Source of the DNA: an uncultured Duncaniella sp.
GTDB lineage: Bacteria; Bacteroidota; Bacteroidia; Bacteroidales; Muribaculaceae
Assembly (NCBI GenBank): GCA_910586305.1
Contig: CAJUGS010000027.1
Location: 1 to 45,028, forward strand
Length of the DNA stretch: 45,028 bases
Reading direction: 5' to 3'
The notes beneath the pieces are model-generated. The model had not been told where the DNA came from and did no database searches. It saw nothing but the letters and a program-made list of their open reading frames with translations. Positions 6,751 to 15,277 of this stretch are shown one piece after another (positions within the stretch are counted from its first letter, which is position 1; the number at the start of each line of letters is the position of its first letter). A program made the translations under genes and the position numbers.

Positions 6751-8796
6751 TTAGCGCGTTACTGAGATTTTTCTTCCATCTATAACATATATGCCGGGCT
6801 GTAATCCTGTTGAAGCGTCCTCTACACTCACATTGCATTTGAGCTTCATACCTTGAAGATTGTATACATCTACAGTTTTACCTTCCGTTGAAATCACAAC
6901 ATCGTCGAGACCTGTATCACCCTCGGGATTATCGCTGAGATAAACTCTCGATATTTTAAACGGGGCATTGCCCAACGACCAGAATCCTACGATGTAGATA
7001 TGCGACGGATCGAGCTTCCGCCCGCTGTCTGATTTCAGATTTGCAAGGTCAAGCACCGCTTTAGTTCCTTTGCCGAAATCGGCCATGGCCGGATCAGACC
7101 AATAGTTGTTCTGATCATAGACCCTAAACGATACTGCCGACTGATTGTCGCCCTCCATCTCGGCTATCAGATACCTGTAATCCGAGATGTCTATTCCATT
7201 GGAATACTTCCATCCGGCAAATCCATACTGACCGGTCTTGATGGTATGTGTCGTCTCGTCAAAGGACCCTTTTTCCCATATCGAGGGATTCAGATAACCT
7301 TCAACGAAAGGGAAAAGCGTTGAATTGAATTTAACTTCCATCGACTCTGTCCGTCCAGATATATTGTATGTAACAGTGGCAGATGTCAAGCCCGGTGAAT
7401 GAACTGTAAACACACCATCATCCCATGTCAGAATCGATGGATCATTGACCGTCACATCAAATTCACTCCGCAGATTCATCTGATAGCCATTTCCAGAATC
7501 GGCAATGAGGGCAAGAGAGACTGAACTTCCAGGCATCACCACATATTCGTCACCTACGGCTCTGGTCGAGAATACAGGTTTATAATCAGATATACCAAGA
7601 TCATCTCCGGCATAGTCCTTATACCAATGATAAACCGGCCACGGACACGCTTCGGGATCGTTGAGCACGGTATAAGTATCACCTACAGACGGCTCATCCT
7701 TGAAAGCAGCAAGAAATTCACATCCGGTGAAGATGAGCCAGCTCACATTGCCACTGTTATCGGCAAGTAGCTTGAAATTAGCGCCGAATCCCTCACCAAA
7801 CATCTTGCCTGTGATACTCTTTCCCCACGAAGCGTCATATTTCGAAGGCGCCCAGTCCATCTCAGTCACCATCACCGGAGCAAAATCGGCCACAGGCTTT
7901 ATCTGGGCGGCCCAGCCGTCGGCAAACGCACTGAAACCACCTCCATAACTTCCTCCCAGCTCGTGACTCGGCTCAATGGCATCACTACCATACCATCCAG
8001 GATAGACGTGAACGGCATAGCCAATGTTGTCGCCTGTAATCGGGTATTTGGCAAATCCGGCATACTGCGACTGATATCCCGTACCGGGAATCCAGAGAAT
8101 ATTATCACATCCATTGCCTCGCATGAGATCGACAATCTCCTGGAAATATGCGGTGAGGTTTTTATTGCAGCCATCAGTATTAGCTCCAAACTGTCCGTCA
8201 GTGCCCTTGATATGTACCGGTTCGTTGGCCAGTTCAAACATGATATAGGGATTGTTTGCAAGCTTGGGCTGAGTCGATACATACCCCCACACCCGTTTGA
8301 GATACTTGTGGTAAGAATCACCTATCTCAATATTCTCGGGACACACACCCGGCGGACGCATGACCACATAGAGACCCTTCGATATGGCATATTCAGCCAT
8401 CGGTATAAACACCTGTGAAAGGTAGGTGCGGAAACGATTGAAGTCGAACGCAGAAATATCATTCTCGCCTGTGGTGCTCACTCCGGGGGTGTTGGACCAG
8501 TAGGGATCCATATGCAGACGTATGAAATTCATCTTCCATCCGGCCTCGAGCATCTCGTCGATTTTTTTCTTGTTGTATTCAAGACATCCGTTCACATCAT
8601 AGTTGGTCCACTTTGTCCCGCGTTCGTTGAACCACGGACTGTAAGTCTGTGCAAAACCATGAAGATTCACAATATTCCCTGCATCGTCCTTGAGATAACG
8701 TCCGTCTACACGAAGTGGCGGCATATCCATTCCGGGCCACGCCATAGCTGACATTCCACAAGCCAGTGCCACGGTGGCGAAAAAATTACGTAGCAT
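6751..8796 (-). CDS. Secreted GH5 endoglycanase, multidomain
   Basis: This 681-residue protein has a signal peptide (about 1-19) and a GH5 (beta/alpha)8 domain at about 28-395. The acid/base is Glu192 in FELANEP and the nucleophile Glu312 in VMVTEMDW. GH5 members in xylan loci are usually endoxylanases or arabinoxylanases. The specificity here is inferred from neighbours, and mannan or glucan activity cannot be excluded. Residues 410-490 resemble an Ig-like (BIG2) linker domain. Residues 501-625 form the module shared with the adjacent CE6 protein. The last 40 residues (VYNLQGMKL...GIYVIDGRKISV) are a sorting-tail-like segment. The gene lies 4 bp after the GH43 gene and 2 bp before the CE6 gene, so it is co-transcribed with them. 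Confidence 0.85.
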   Translation of the reverse strand: MLRNFFATVALACGMSAMAWPGMDMPPLRVDGRYLKDDAGNIVNLHGFAQTYSPWFNERGTKWTNYDVNGCLEYNKKKIDEMLEAGWKMNFIRLHMDPYWSNTPGVSTTGENDISAFDFNRFRTYLSQVFIPMAEYAISKGLYVVMRPPGVCPENIEIGDSYHKYLKRVWGYVSTQPKLANNPYIMFELANEPVHIKGTDGQFGANTDGCNKNLTAYFQEIVDLMRGNGCDNILWIPGTGYQSQYAGFAKYPITGDNIGYAVHVYPGWYGSDAIEPSHELGGSYGGGFSAFADGWAAQIKPVADFAPVMVTEMDWAPSKYDASWGKSITGKMFGEGFGANFKLLADNSGNVSWLIFTGCEFLAAFKDEPSVGDTYTVLNDPEACPWPVYHWYKDYAGDDLGISDYKPVFSTRAVGDEYVVMPGSSVSLALIADSGNGYQMNLRSEFDVTVNDPSILTWDDGVFTVHSPGLTSATVTYNISGRTESMEVKFNSTLFPFVEGYLNPSIWEKGSFDETTHTIKTGQYGFAGWKYSNGIDISDYRYLIAEMEGDNQSAVSFRVYDQNNYWSDPAMADFGKGTKAVLDLANLKSDSGRKLDPSHIYIVGFWSLGNAPFKISRVYLSDNPEGDTGLDDVVISTEGKTVDVYNLQGMKLKCNVSVEDASTGLQPGIYVIDGRKISVTR

Positions 8797-8800
8797 ACAT

Positions 8801-10174
8801 TTATTTGAATTGCCAATAATCTAAATTGAAAAGTTTCGGACCCTTGCGGCCTTTGAACACGAAATAGATATCGTGGACACCCGGTATTTCTGTCAATGTC
8901 GGAGTCTCGATATATTTCCATTCCTCCCAACCGCCTGTTCCTGGAACATTCAGCGATGCGACAAGCTCTCCGTCAACCTTATCAAGACGCACTTCTAAAG
9001 TACCTCCACGCAGAGCGCTTGCAACCGATGCTCCGAATGTCTTCGGGCCACCACTGCCGAAATTCACATTGCGCAGACACACAAAATCTCCGTTGTGGAT
9101 ATCCGACACATAGACACCTGTCCGCGAGTTCTGCTCTACACCGACACCTTCCGACCAAGCCATTGTCTCAGCCTCATTACGTCTATATGGATTAAACATA
9201 CCTATGGCAGACGCACCCTCATCCGTGGGCATGATTGTCGGAAATGTTCCGTCAGGATTATATTTGAACTCCTCGACAGCGATACTTCTTCCGAAACCTC
9301 CACCACCGGGAAGCTTGCCCGTGTGATAGAAAAAGTATGACCGTCCCTTGTAGTCGGCTACTCCCGCATGGTTTGTAAACGAGCCTGTGTCACAGAGCGG
9401 CATTATCTCTCCCATATACTTCCACGGGCCGGTAGGAGCATTACTCATAGAATAGGCTATGTGTTCGGGCACACCACCGGCTGCATAGACGAGATAATAC
9501 TTGCCTCCGCGTTTATAGAACCACGGGCCCTCTGTGTAATTGTCCTTGTATTTCGCATCCTTCACACGCTCTTTCGGACCGGGGGCGCCAAAACCTTCGA
9601 CAGTCTGCTCAATCTTATTGACCTCTCCGTCAAACGAGACCATGTCCTTGTTGAGTTTCACATAGTAGATTTCAGGATTACCCCAATAGAGATATGCCTG
9701 TCCGTCATCATCGATAAATACGGTAGGGTCGATATAATCCCAGCTTCCATCCACGAGCGGACGTCCAATAGCATCCTTAAACGGGCCTATGGGAGTGTCA
9801 CCGACTGCGACACCGATTGCCATCGTGTTGGAGAGCTTAGAGTGGAGAGGCACGTAAAAATAGAATTTTCCGTCGCGTTCGATACACTGCGGAGCCCACG
9901 CGCGATCGTCGGCCCACTCAAAATCCTCGATTGCAAGAGGCGATCCGTGGTCGGTCCAGTTCACCATATCTGTTGTCGAATAGACACGCCACTCCTGCAT
10001 CCAGAAGAAATCCGCACCGGCCTCGTCATGTCCGGTATAGACATAGAGAGTGTCGTTGTGTACCATCGGAGCAGGGTCGGTGGTGAAATTAGTCTGTACT
10101 ATGGGGTTTATAGCCTGAGTTGTCAGCGGGAGTGACAATATCAATGCAAGAGGCAATGTGAATTTACTTTTCAT
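8801..10174 (-). CDS. GH43 arabinofuranosidase/xylosidase with CBM6
   Basis: I start this 457-residue protein at 10174 (MKSKFTLPLALIL..., signal peptide). The longer frame has an implausible N-terminus. The start overlaps the end of the CE1 gene by 11 bp, which suggests translational coupling. A five-bladed GH43 propeller spans about 24-325, with the catalytic triad Asp33 (TTDPAPM), Asp149 (YIDPTVF) and Glu215 (YTEGPWF). Residues 333-457 form a CBM6-like beta-sandwich (NEAETMAW, FVCLRNVNF, FNLDYWQF). It is paralogous to the GH43-CBM6 encoded two genes upstream. Likely activity is release of arabinose or xylose from arabinoxylan side chains or oligomers, outside the cytoplasm. Confidence 0.87.
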   Translation of the reverse strand: MKSKFTLPLALILSLPLTTQAINPIVQTNFTTDPAPMVHNDTLYVYTGHDEAGADFFWMQEWRVYSTTDMVNWTDHGSPLAIEDFEWADDRAWAPQCIERDGKFYFYVPLHSKLSNTMAIGVAVGDTPIGPFKDAIGRPLVDGSWDYIDPTVFIDDDGQAYLYWGNPEIYYVKLNKDMVSFDGEVNKIEQTVEGFGAPGPKERVKDAKYKDNYTEGPWFYKRGGKYYLVYAAGGVPEHIAYSMSNAPTGPWKYMGEIMPLCDTGSFTNHAGVADYKGRSYFFYHTGKLPGGGGFGRSIAVEEFKYNPDGTFPTIMPTDEGASAIGMFNPYRRNEAETMAWSEGVGVEQNSRTGVYVSDIHNGDFVCLRNVNFGSGGPKTFGASVASALRGGTLEVRLDKVDGELVASLNVPGTGGWEEWKYIETPTLTEIPGVHDIYFVFKGRKGPKLFNLDYWQFK

Positions 10175-11339
10175 AAGCTGTGTTTTTGTTTTGTTTGAAC
10201 AAGAGAGGTAGAAATTCATTGAGACATCTGCGCCATGTGAGCCATTCGTGGTGAGTGCCCTCCGACGAAAAGTAAGTATGCCTGATTCCGGCACCTTTCA
10301 GAGCATCACTAATCTTATCGCTTCCGAAGCTCTCCTCAGTCCCCATTCCAAGAAAGAATGTGTGGACCTTGGAATTAAAGGCAGTGGCATCTGTAAATAT
10401 ACCTCCATAGGCCTTCTCAAGTCCGTCGGCGAGAAAGAAAAGGGCTCCGCTGAATGAACCGATGTGTGCGAATTTATCGAGATTGTGAAGAGTGGTCTGA
10501 AACGTCTCATGACCACCCCACGACAAGCCGGCCATGGCACGGTTGTCCCGATCGGTAAGAGTACGGAAAGTATTGTCCACAAACGGTATCAGCTCATTGA
10601 GCATGATTGGCGTAAATGATGCTCCGAACTCATCGCGTGTTTCGCCCGGGCGCGCACCGAAAATGTACCCGCAATTGCCATAGTCCATCACCACAATCAT
10701 GGGGACACATTTCCCACCGGCTATCTGATTGTCAAGAATGTTTGCCATACGGCCCTGCTGATGCCACCCGCGTTCATCCTCACCCATGCCATGCTGGAGA
10801 TAGAGAACAGGATACCGACGCGACGTATTTGTCTCATATTCAGCCGGAGTGTATACAAAACAACGACGCTCCGATTTCTCGATTTCAGAGTAATACTTGC
10901 ATTCACGCACCTGGCCATGAGGAATGTTCTTGTCAAAGGTATAGTAGGCAGCCGAGGCGCTGTCCTCGGGGATCTCTATTCCACCGGCCATACGTCCACA
11001 TCCATAAAAAGCCTCACTTGACGGATCTATTACACTGACACCGTCAACAACTATAAAATAATAGTGGAAACCGACCACAAGCGGTTGCGTGACCGCTTCC
11101 CAGAAACCGTCGGCGTTGCGAGTCATGTCGTATTTGTGACCACAGATGTCCACCTTGACATTCATCGCTTCGGGAGCATGAATTCTGAAATGCGCACGGT
11201 TCCGGCTGTCGACTTTCGGATAGTTGGCCTCCGGTATATTGGTCGCTGCAGTGACAGCCTCCAGACTGTGTGCAAATGCCATCTGGCTGCCTAAAAGCAA
11301 CGCAGATAAAAACAGGGCTGTAATTACAGTCTTTTTCAT
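10164..11339 (-). CDS. CE1-family esterase with N-terminal CBM48-like domain
   Basis: This 391-residue secreted protein has a signal peptide at about 1-23. Residues 42-125 resemble a CBM48/E-set domain (RAHFRIHAPEAMNVKVDI, FWEAVTQPLVVGFHYY). Residues 145-385 are an alpha/beta-hydrolase of the esterase D/CE1 group with GLSWGG (Ser273) and the catalytic His in GTHHEW (363/364). This two-domain layout is typical of Bacteroidetes feruloyl and acetylxylan esterases. It probably removes ferulate or acetate from arabinoxylan so that the neighbouring GH43 enzymes can act. Four base pairs separate it from the upstream GH43 gene, and its last codons overlap the next GH43 start. Confidence 0.87.
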   Translation of the reverse strand: MKKTVITALFLSALLLGSQMAFAHSLEAVTAATNIPEANYPKVDSRNRAHFRIHAPEAMNVKVDICGHKYDMTRNADGFWEAVTQPLVVGFHYYFIVVDGVSVIDPSSEAFYGCGRMAGGIEIPEDSASAAYYTFDKNIPHGQVRECKYYSEIEKSERRCFVYTPAEYETNTSRRYPVLYLQHGMGEDERGWHQQGRMANILDNQIAGGKCVPMIVVMDYGNCGYIFGARPGETRDEFGASFTPIMLNELIPFVDNTFRTLTDRDNRAMAGLSWGGHETFQTTLHNLDKFAHIGSFSGALFFLADGLEKAYGGIFTDATAFNSKVHTFFLGMGTEESFGSDKISDALKGAGIRHTYFSSEGTHHEWLTWRRCLNEFLPLLFKQNKNTAYEK

Positions 11340-11342
11340 GGT

Positions 11343-12659
11343 CTATTTGAATTCCCAGTAATCAAAATCAAACAAATCATCACCATCTCCCTCAAAAGTA
11401 AGATAGAGATCGTGAATTCCTTTCACTTTTCTGTCAAGGTTGCACGAAAGCGACGAATATCCCCCGGCCGTATCATTGACAGGCAACACACCTATGACTT
11501 TTCCGTCCTTGGAATCAATTCTGACCTTGATTGACGATCCGGATTTTCGCGATGAGAGATTGGCAATAAATTTCTTAGCACCCTTTTTCCCGAAATCCAC
11601 TCCGCGCAGACAGATGTATTCACCATTGTCAATATTGGTCACAACCATATTCCTGTTTCCATGCGGACGAGTCTTAAGTCCGAAGCCCCAGGCCATTGTC
11701 TCAGCCTGGACCTTCTTGAACGGATTGAAAGGCTCTATCTGCTTCAGTTCGATATCTTTCCAATAGGGAACTTCTTTGATTGTCCCATCGGCGTTATATT
11801 CCATCTCGGCCGCATTGACCGAACGACGCTCGTGATGATGGGGTGTTTCAAGACGGAGTATGTCGTAGCTGTGACCGAATACATAGGTCTTGCCCTTATA
11901 GTCGGCAATGCCCGGATGGTTACCGCGTGTGCGCTCTGTAGGCCTCATGATGTAGCCTTTAGTCTCCCACGGACCTGTGGGATTGTCGCTCATCGCATAA
12001 CCGATTCCCTCGGGGCAACACGTGGAGGCAAATGCAAGATAGTAGCGACCGTTGCGCTTGTAGAACCACGGACCTTCCTGATAATGCTGCGGAGCACTGT
12101 CAAACTTGTGGATCTCACCTGAATACGAAACCATATCCTCGTTAAGTTTCACATAGTAAAGATCAGGGTTGCCCCAATACATATAGGCCTGTCCGTCATC
12201 GTCAATGAACACCGTCGGGTCTATGTCATTCCAATGCTCCTTCTGCCACACGAGAGGCTTGCCAATGGGATCTTTAAACGGACCATAGGGAGAATCCGCC
12301 ACAAGCACACCTATGCCGTTGCCATGTATCGGACAATACATATAGAACTTCCCGTTTCTTTCCACTACCTGAATCGCCCAAGCTCCATTGTCGCGACTAA
12401 ACCAGCCGAAATCCTTCAGCGATGCCACGGCCCCGTGTTCGGTCCAGTTGACCATATCAGTCGAGGTGTAGAGAAGCCAGTCTTTCATCTTAAAGCCGTC
12501 GGCATCATCCTCATCATGTGACGTGTAAAGAAATATGGTATCATTATGGACCATCGGAGCCGGATCCGCATTATACTTTGTCTGGATTATGGGCAGCTGT
12601 TCTATTGCATTAGCATAGAATCCCGCTGCGACAAACAGAAGTGCTGTCATTTTTTTCAT
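11343..12659 (-). CDS. GH43 glycosidase with CBM6
   Basis: This 438-residue protein has a signal peptide (about 1-18) and a GH43 propeller (about 22-310). Catalytic residues are Asp32 (ADPAPM), Asp147 (DIDPTVF) and Glu195 (YQEGPWF). A CBM6-like domain (about 318-438) ends in FDFDYWEFK. It is clearly a paralog of the 8801-10174 product but lacks the latter's loop before the catalytic Glu, so the two probably differ in linkage or substituent preference. It is co-transcribed between GH31 and the CE1 esterase (17 and 3 bp gaps). Arabinofuranosidase or beta-xylosidase activity is inferred from the family. Confidence 0.87.
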   Translation of the reverse strand: MKKMTALLFVAAGFYANAIEQLPIIQTKYNADPAPMVHNDTIFLYTSHDEDDADGFKMKDWLLYTSTDMVNWTEHGAVASLKDFGWFSRDNGAWAIQVVERNGKFYMYCPIHGNGIGVLVADSPYGPFKDPIGKPLVWQKEHWNDIDPTVFIDDDGQAYMYWGNPDLYYVKLNEDMVSYSGEIHKFDSAPQHYQEGPWFYKRNGRYYLAFASTCCPEGIGYAMSDNPTGPWETKGYIMRPTERTRGNHPGIADYKGKTYVFGHSYDILRLETPHHHERRSVNAAEMEYNADGTIKEVPYWKDIELKQIEPFNPFKKVQAETMAWGFGLKTRPHGNRNMVVTNIDNGEYICLRGVDFGKKGAKKFIANLSSRKSGSSIKVRIDSKDGKVIGVLPVNDTAGGYSSLSCNLDRKVKGIHDLYLTFEGDGDDLFDFDYWEFK

Positions 12660-12676
12660 AACCGTATCGTGAGTTT

Positions 12677-15142
12677 TTAAAGTTTAATCGATGTTTTTGT
12701 GCCGTCATATGAAATCTCCACCGGATGTTTATGCGACTTTCCATCACAGACAACAACATTGAACTTACGGGTGGAAAGCATACTGGGATATTCACCCTGG
12801 CGGTCGGCTATCGTGAGAGTACGCGTCTTGTCATTCCAGATGAACCCGATGGTCGAATATAGCCCTTTTTCGTAGTTATAGTTATCAAACTCATCCTCAT
12901 AAAGAGTAAACTCTCCGTCAGCGCCAGGATATATCCGGATTTCCAGATTATCCCAGGGTTTTTCCACGGCATACTGAACATCCGGGCCTATAGGCAGAAT
13001 CGAGCCGGCCTTTACAAACAGAGGAAGCGACTTCAAGGTGGTAGCCTTGGTTATATTCCGGCCGCCTTTATGTAGCTCATTGGTCTCGAAATCCCACCAA
13101 GAGCTTCCTTCAGGAAGATAGATTTCCGTATCAACCGGTCTCATAAAATCGACATTGCCCAAAGTCTCCTCGCTGCCGGTGTTTTCATGTCGGTCCCATC
13201 CGGTGTTTTCATCAATCTTGATAATCTTCTCTGCTGTATAGTGAGCTTTGACGACAGGCGCGACAAGCAGATTAGGACCAAACATATACTCGTCACCACA
13301 CTCCCATCCCTTCTTATCTTTCGGGAAATCCATCATCAGCGCACGCATAAAACTCGAATTGTTGTTTGTCACATTCCATGATGTTGAATATATGTAAGGC
13401 AACAACGAATAGCGCAGTCTGATGGCATCCTCAACAGCATCAAACACCGTCTCGCCCCGGTTTCCGAAATAATAAATCTCACGTTTGATGTCAGCTCCGT
13501 GAGAACGCATCATCGGAGTGAACGCACCAAACTGCATCCATCTGACATACAGTTCCTGGAATTGTGGATTCTTTACAGCGGAATTATCACCATATGACTT
13601 GTTGTAAGCACCGGCAAAGAATCCGCCGATATCGGAATTTGAGTTGGGATTTCCTGTAAGTGTAAAATTGAGCAGTGCCGGAATCTGATTGCGGAACGAC
13701 TCCCATGTTGATGAGACATCACCGGTCCAGACATTACAGCCATAGCGCTGCTGACCGAAAAATCCGGAACGGGTAAGTATGAACACACGCTTCTTTTCGG
13801 ACTCCTTGCGCTGGTGGTCATAGACTCCGCCTACAGTGAGCAGCGGGTAGGCACCACGTACCCTGCGGAACGAACCAAGATGTGTGGGAGTATCCATATC
13901 CTCAGGTTTGAAATCAAGATGGTCAGGTTCGGTAGAGTCCATCCACCAGCCATCCATATCGTGGTCAAACAGTCGCTTCAGATGATTCCAATATATATCG
14001 CGGGCCTCGGGATTGTAGGCATCGTAGACTCTGACCCCCGACGGATAGTCCCTGCGGGGAGGCCACTGCTCGGCTATGCCCGACTGAGGCCATGTGGAGA
14101 AATTGAAAAGCATATTTTTGGAATCCAGCTCCCTGTAGGGTCTTGTAGCCGGGCCAAACGACGACCATATAGATATTATCACCTTCGCGTTCTGCCCATG
14201 GATGTCATCAATCATCTTCTGAGCATTGTTGAACTCAGGATTCATAAACTCCATGGCATTCCAGAGATAATTATTTCCCCAATACTGCCAATCCTGGATT
14301 ATACCGTCGAGAGGCACACCGAGATCACGATGTTTGTTTACCACCTCCACTATCTCGTGCTGGCTCTTGTAGCGTTCGCGGCTCTGCCAGAATCCATAGG
14401 TCCACAAAGGGAACATAGGAACTGAGCCTGAAAGCTTTCTCATTTCGCCAATCACTCCGTCGGCATTTCTGCCTCTCATGAAATAGTAGTCCACACAGTC
14501 TCCAACTTCCGATTCGAAATACGAGGTGGTCTTGTCGTCAACAAACGTTGTAGGCGAATAATTATCCCAAAACACACCATAGCCTTTCACGGATACGAAA
14601 ACAGGTATACCATCCTCGATATTACCGGGCATAAGTGTACGCCGGAGTCCGCGCTGTGACAGACGTCCGTTTTCAAGATTGCCGAATCCATAGATAGGCT
14701 CATCGGCATCCAGACTGAAGTCCTGACGGACTTTAAACGATGCGACACCGGCATCGTCGACAGGTGTAAAGCTGACTTTAGCACCCTCACTGAGCAACTT
14801 CTTGCCTTTTGGAGTCAAAAAAGAAATACTCCCCGATGCAGTGTCGAGCGACACGGTTAGAGAATCTGATTTGACCACTATATATTTTCCCGACCTGCGG
14901 GCATTGAATTTCACATTCTGAGGTGTCGACACCACACTCAGGCTCTGCTTTTCAGCCTTGGCGTCAACAGGATTCTTTATGACGCGAACAGTAGACGGAG
15001 TGTAAAACTGCAGTTGTACTTCGTTACCGTTCACCTCTGTTGCTATTCCATGGGCCTCCATGGTGAAGTCTGCGGCAAAGCAGACAGACGGACATACTGA
15101 AACGGCCATCAATAAAGTCGTTATTATGCCTCTATTTTTCAT
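12677..15142 (-). CDS. GH31 alpha-xylosidase-like glycosidase
   Basis: This 821-residue protein has a signal peptide (about 1-23), an N-terminal beta-sandwich, a (beta/alpha)8 barrel and C-terminal beta domains. The nucleophile is Asp402 in GWWMDSTEPD and the acid/base Asp475 in WTGDVSSTW. The WWMDSTEPD form is seen in GH31 alpha-xylosidases, so release of alpha-linked xylose side groups is likely. No PA14 insertion is visible, unlike some Bacteroides alpha-xylosidases. It is the first gene after the hairpin pair at 15178-15241, 135 bp from the GH10 gene. It therefore heads the accessory-enzyme half of the locus. Confidence 0.87.
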   Translation of the reverse strand: MKNRGIITTLLMAVSVCPSVCFAADFTMEAHGIATEVNGNEVQLQFYTPSTVRVIKNPVDAKAEKQSLSVVSTPQNVKFNARRSGKYIVVKSDSLTVSLDTASGSISFLTPKGKKLLSEGAKVSFTPVDDAGVASFKVRQDFSLDADEPIYGFGNLENGRLSQRGLRRTLMPGNIEDGIPVFVSVKGYGVFWDNYSPTTFVDDKTTSYFESEVGDCVDYYFMRGRNADGVIGEMRKLSGSVPMFPLWTYGFWQSRERYKSQHEIVEVVNKHRDLGVPLDGIIQDWQYWGNNYLWNAMEFMNPEFNNAQKMIDDIHGQNAKVIISIWSSFGPATRPYRELDSKNMLFNFSTWPQSGIAEQWPPRRDYPSGVRVYDAYNPEARDIYWNHLKRLFDHDMDGWWMDSTEPDHLDFKPEDMDTPTHLGSFRRVRGAYPLLTVGGVYDHQRKESEKKRVFILTRSGFFGQQRYGCNVWTGDVSSTWESFRNQIPALLNFTLTGNPNSNSDIGGFFAGAYNKSYGDNSAVKNPQFQELYVRWMQFGAFTPMMRSHGADIKREIYYFGNRGETVFDAVEDAIRLRYSLLPYIYSTSWNVTNNNSSFMRALMMDFPKDKKGWECGDEYMFGPNLLVAPVVKAHYTAEKIIKIDENTGWDRHENTGSEETLGNVDFMRPVDTEIYLPEGSSWWDFETNELHKGGRNITKATTLKSLPLFVKAGSILPIGPDVQYAVEKPWDNLEIRIYPGADGEFTLYEDEFDNYNYEKGLYSTIGFIWNDKTRTLTIADRQGEYPSMLSTRKFNVVVCDGKSHKHPVEISYDGTKTSIKL

Positions 15143-15177
15143 GATTATTGATTATAGTTACAATCTTTTTTTTAAAA

Positions 15178-15220
15178 TTCACCGTCGGGAGGGAAGTGCA
15201 CAAAGCCTCCCGACGGTGAA
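15178..15220 (-). terminator. Intercistronic hairpin / attenuating terminator
   Basis: A perfect 15-bp stem (TTCACCGTCGGGAGG and its complement) with a 13-nt loop lies between the GH10 and GH31 genes. On the minus strand it is followed by TTTT and then an A-run, so termination may be partial. It could reduce expression of the downstream enzymes or stabilise the 3' end of the transporter-GH10 mRNA. Confidence 0.7.
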
Positions 15221-15222
15221 CC

Positions 15223-15241
15223 GACCAAATATTATTTGGTC
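15223..15241. promoter_or_regulatory. Palindrome between GH10 and GH31
   Basis: GACCAAAT and ATTTGGTC flank ATT as perfect 8-bp arms. The site sits between the GH10 stop and the long hairpin. It could be a second RNA stem or a protein-binding site. No promoter box is seen next to it. Confidence 0.5.
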
Positions 15242-15277
15242 TCTTCTACCTAATTATAAATGTATTTGCAACCGGAA

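Noticed and set aside
6749..6838. Upstream extension of the CE6 gene
   Set aside because: It would overlap the GH5 gene and hides a good signal peptide at the internal Met.
9368..10135. 255-codon plus-strand open frame
   Set aside because: It is antisense to a GH43 with an intact triad. The composition is unlike a protein.
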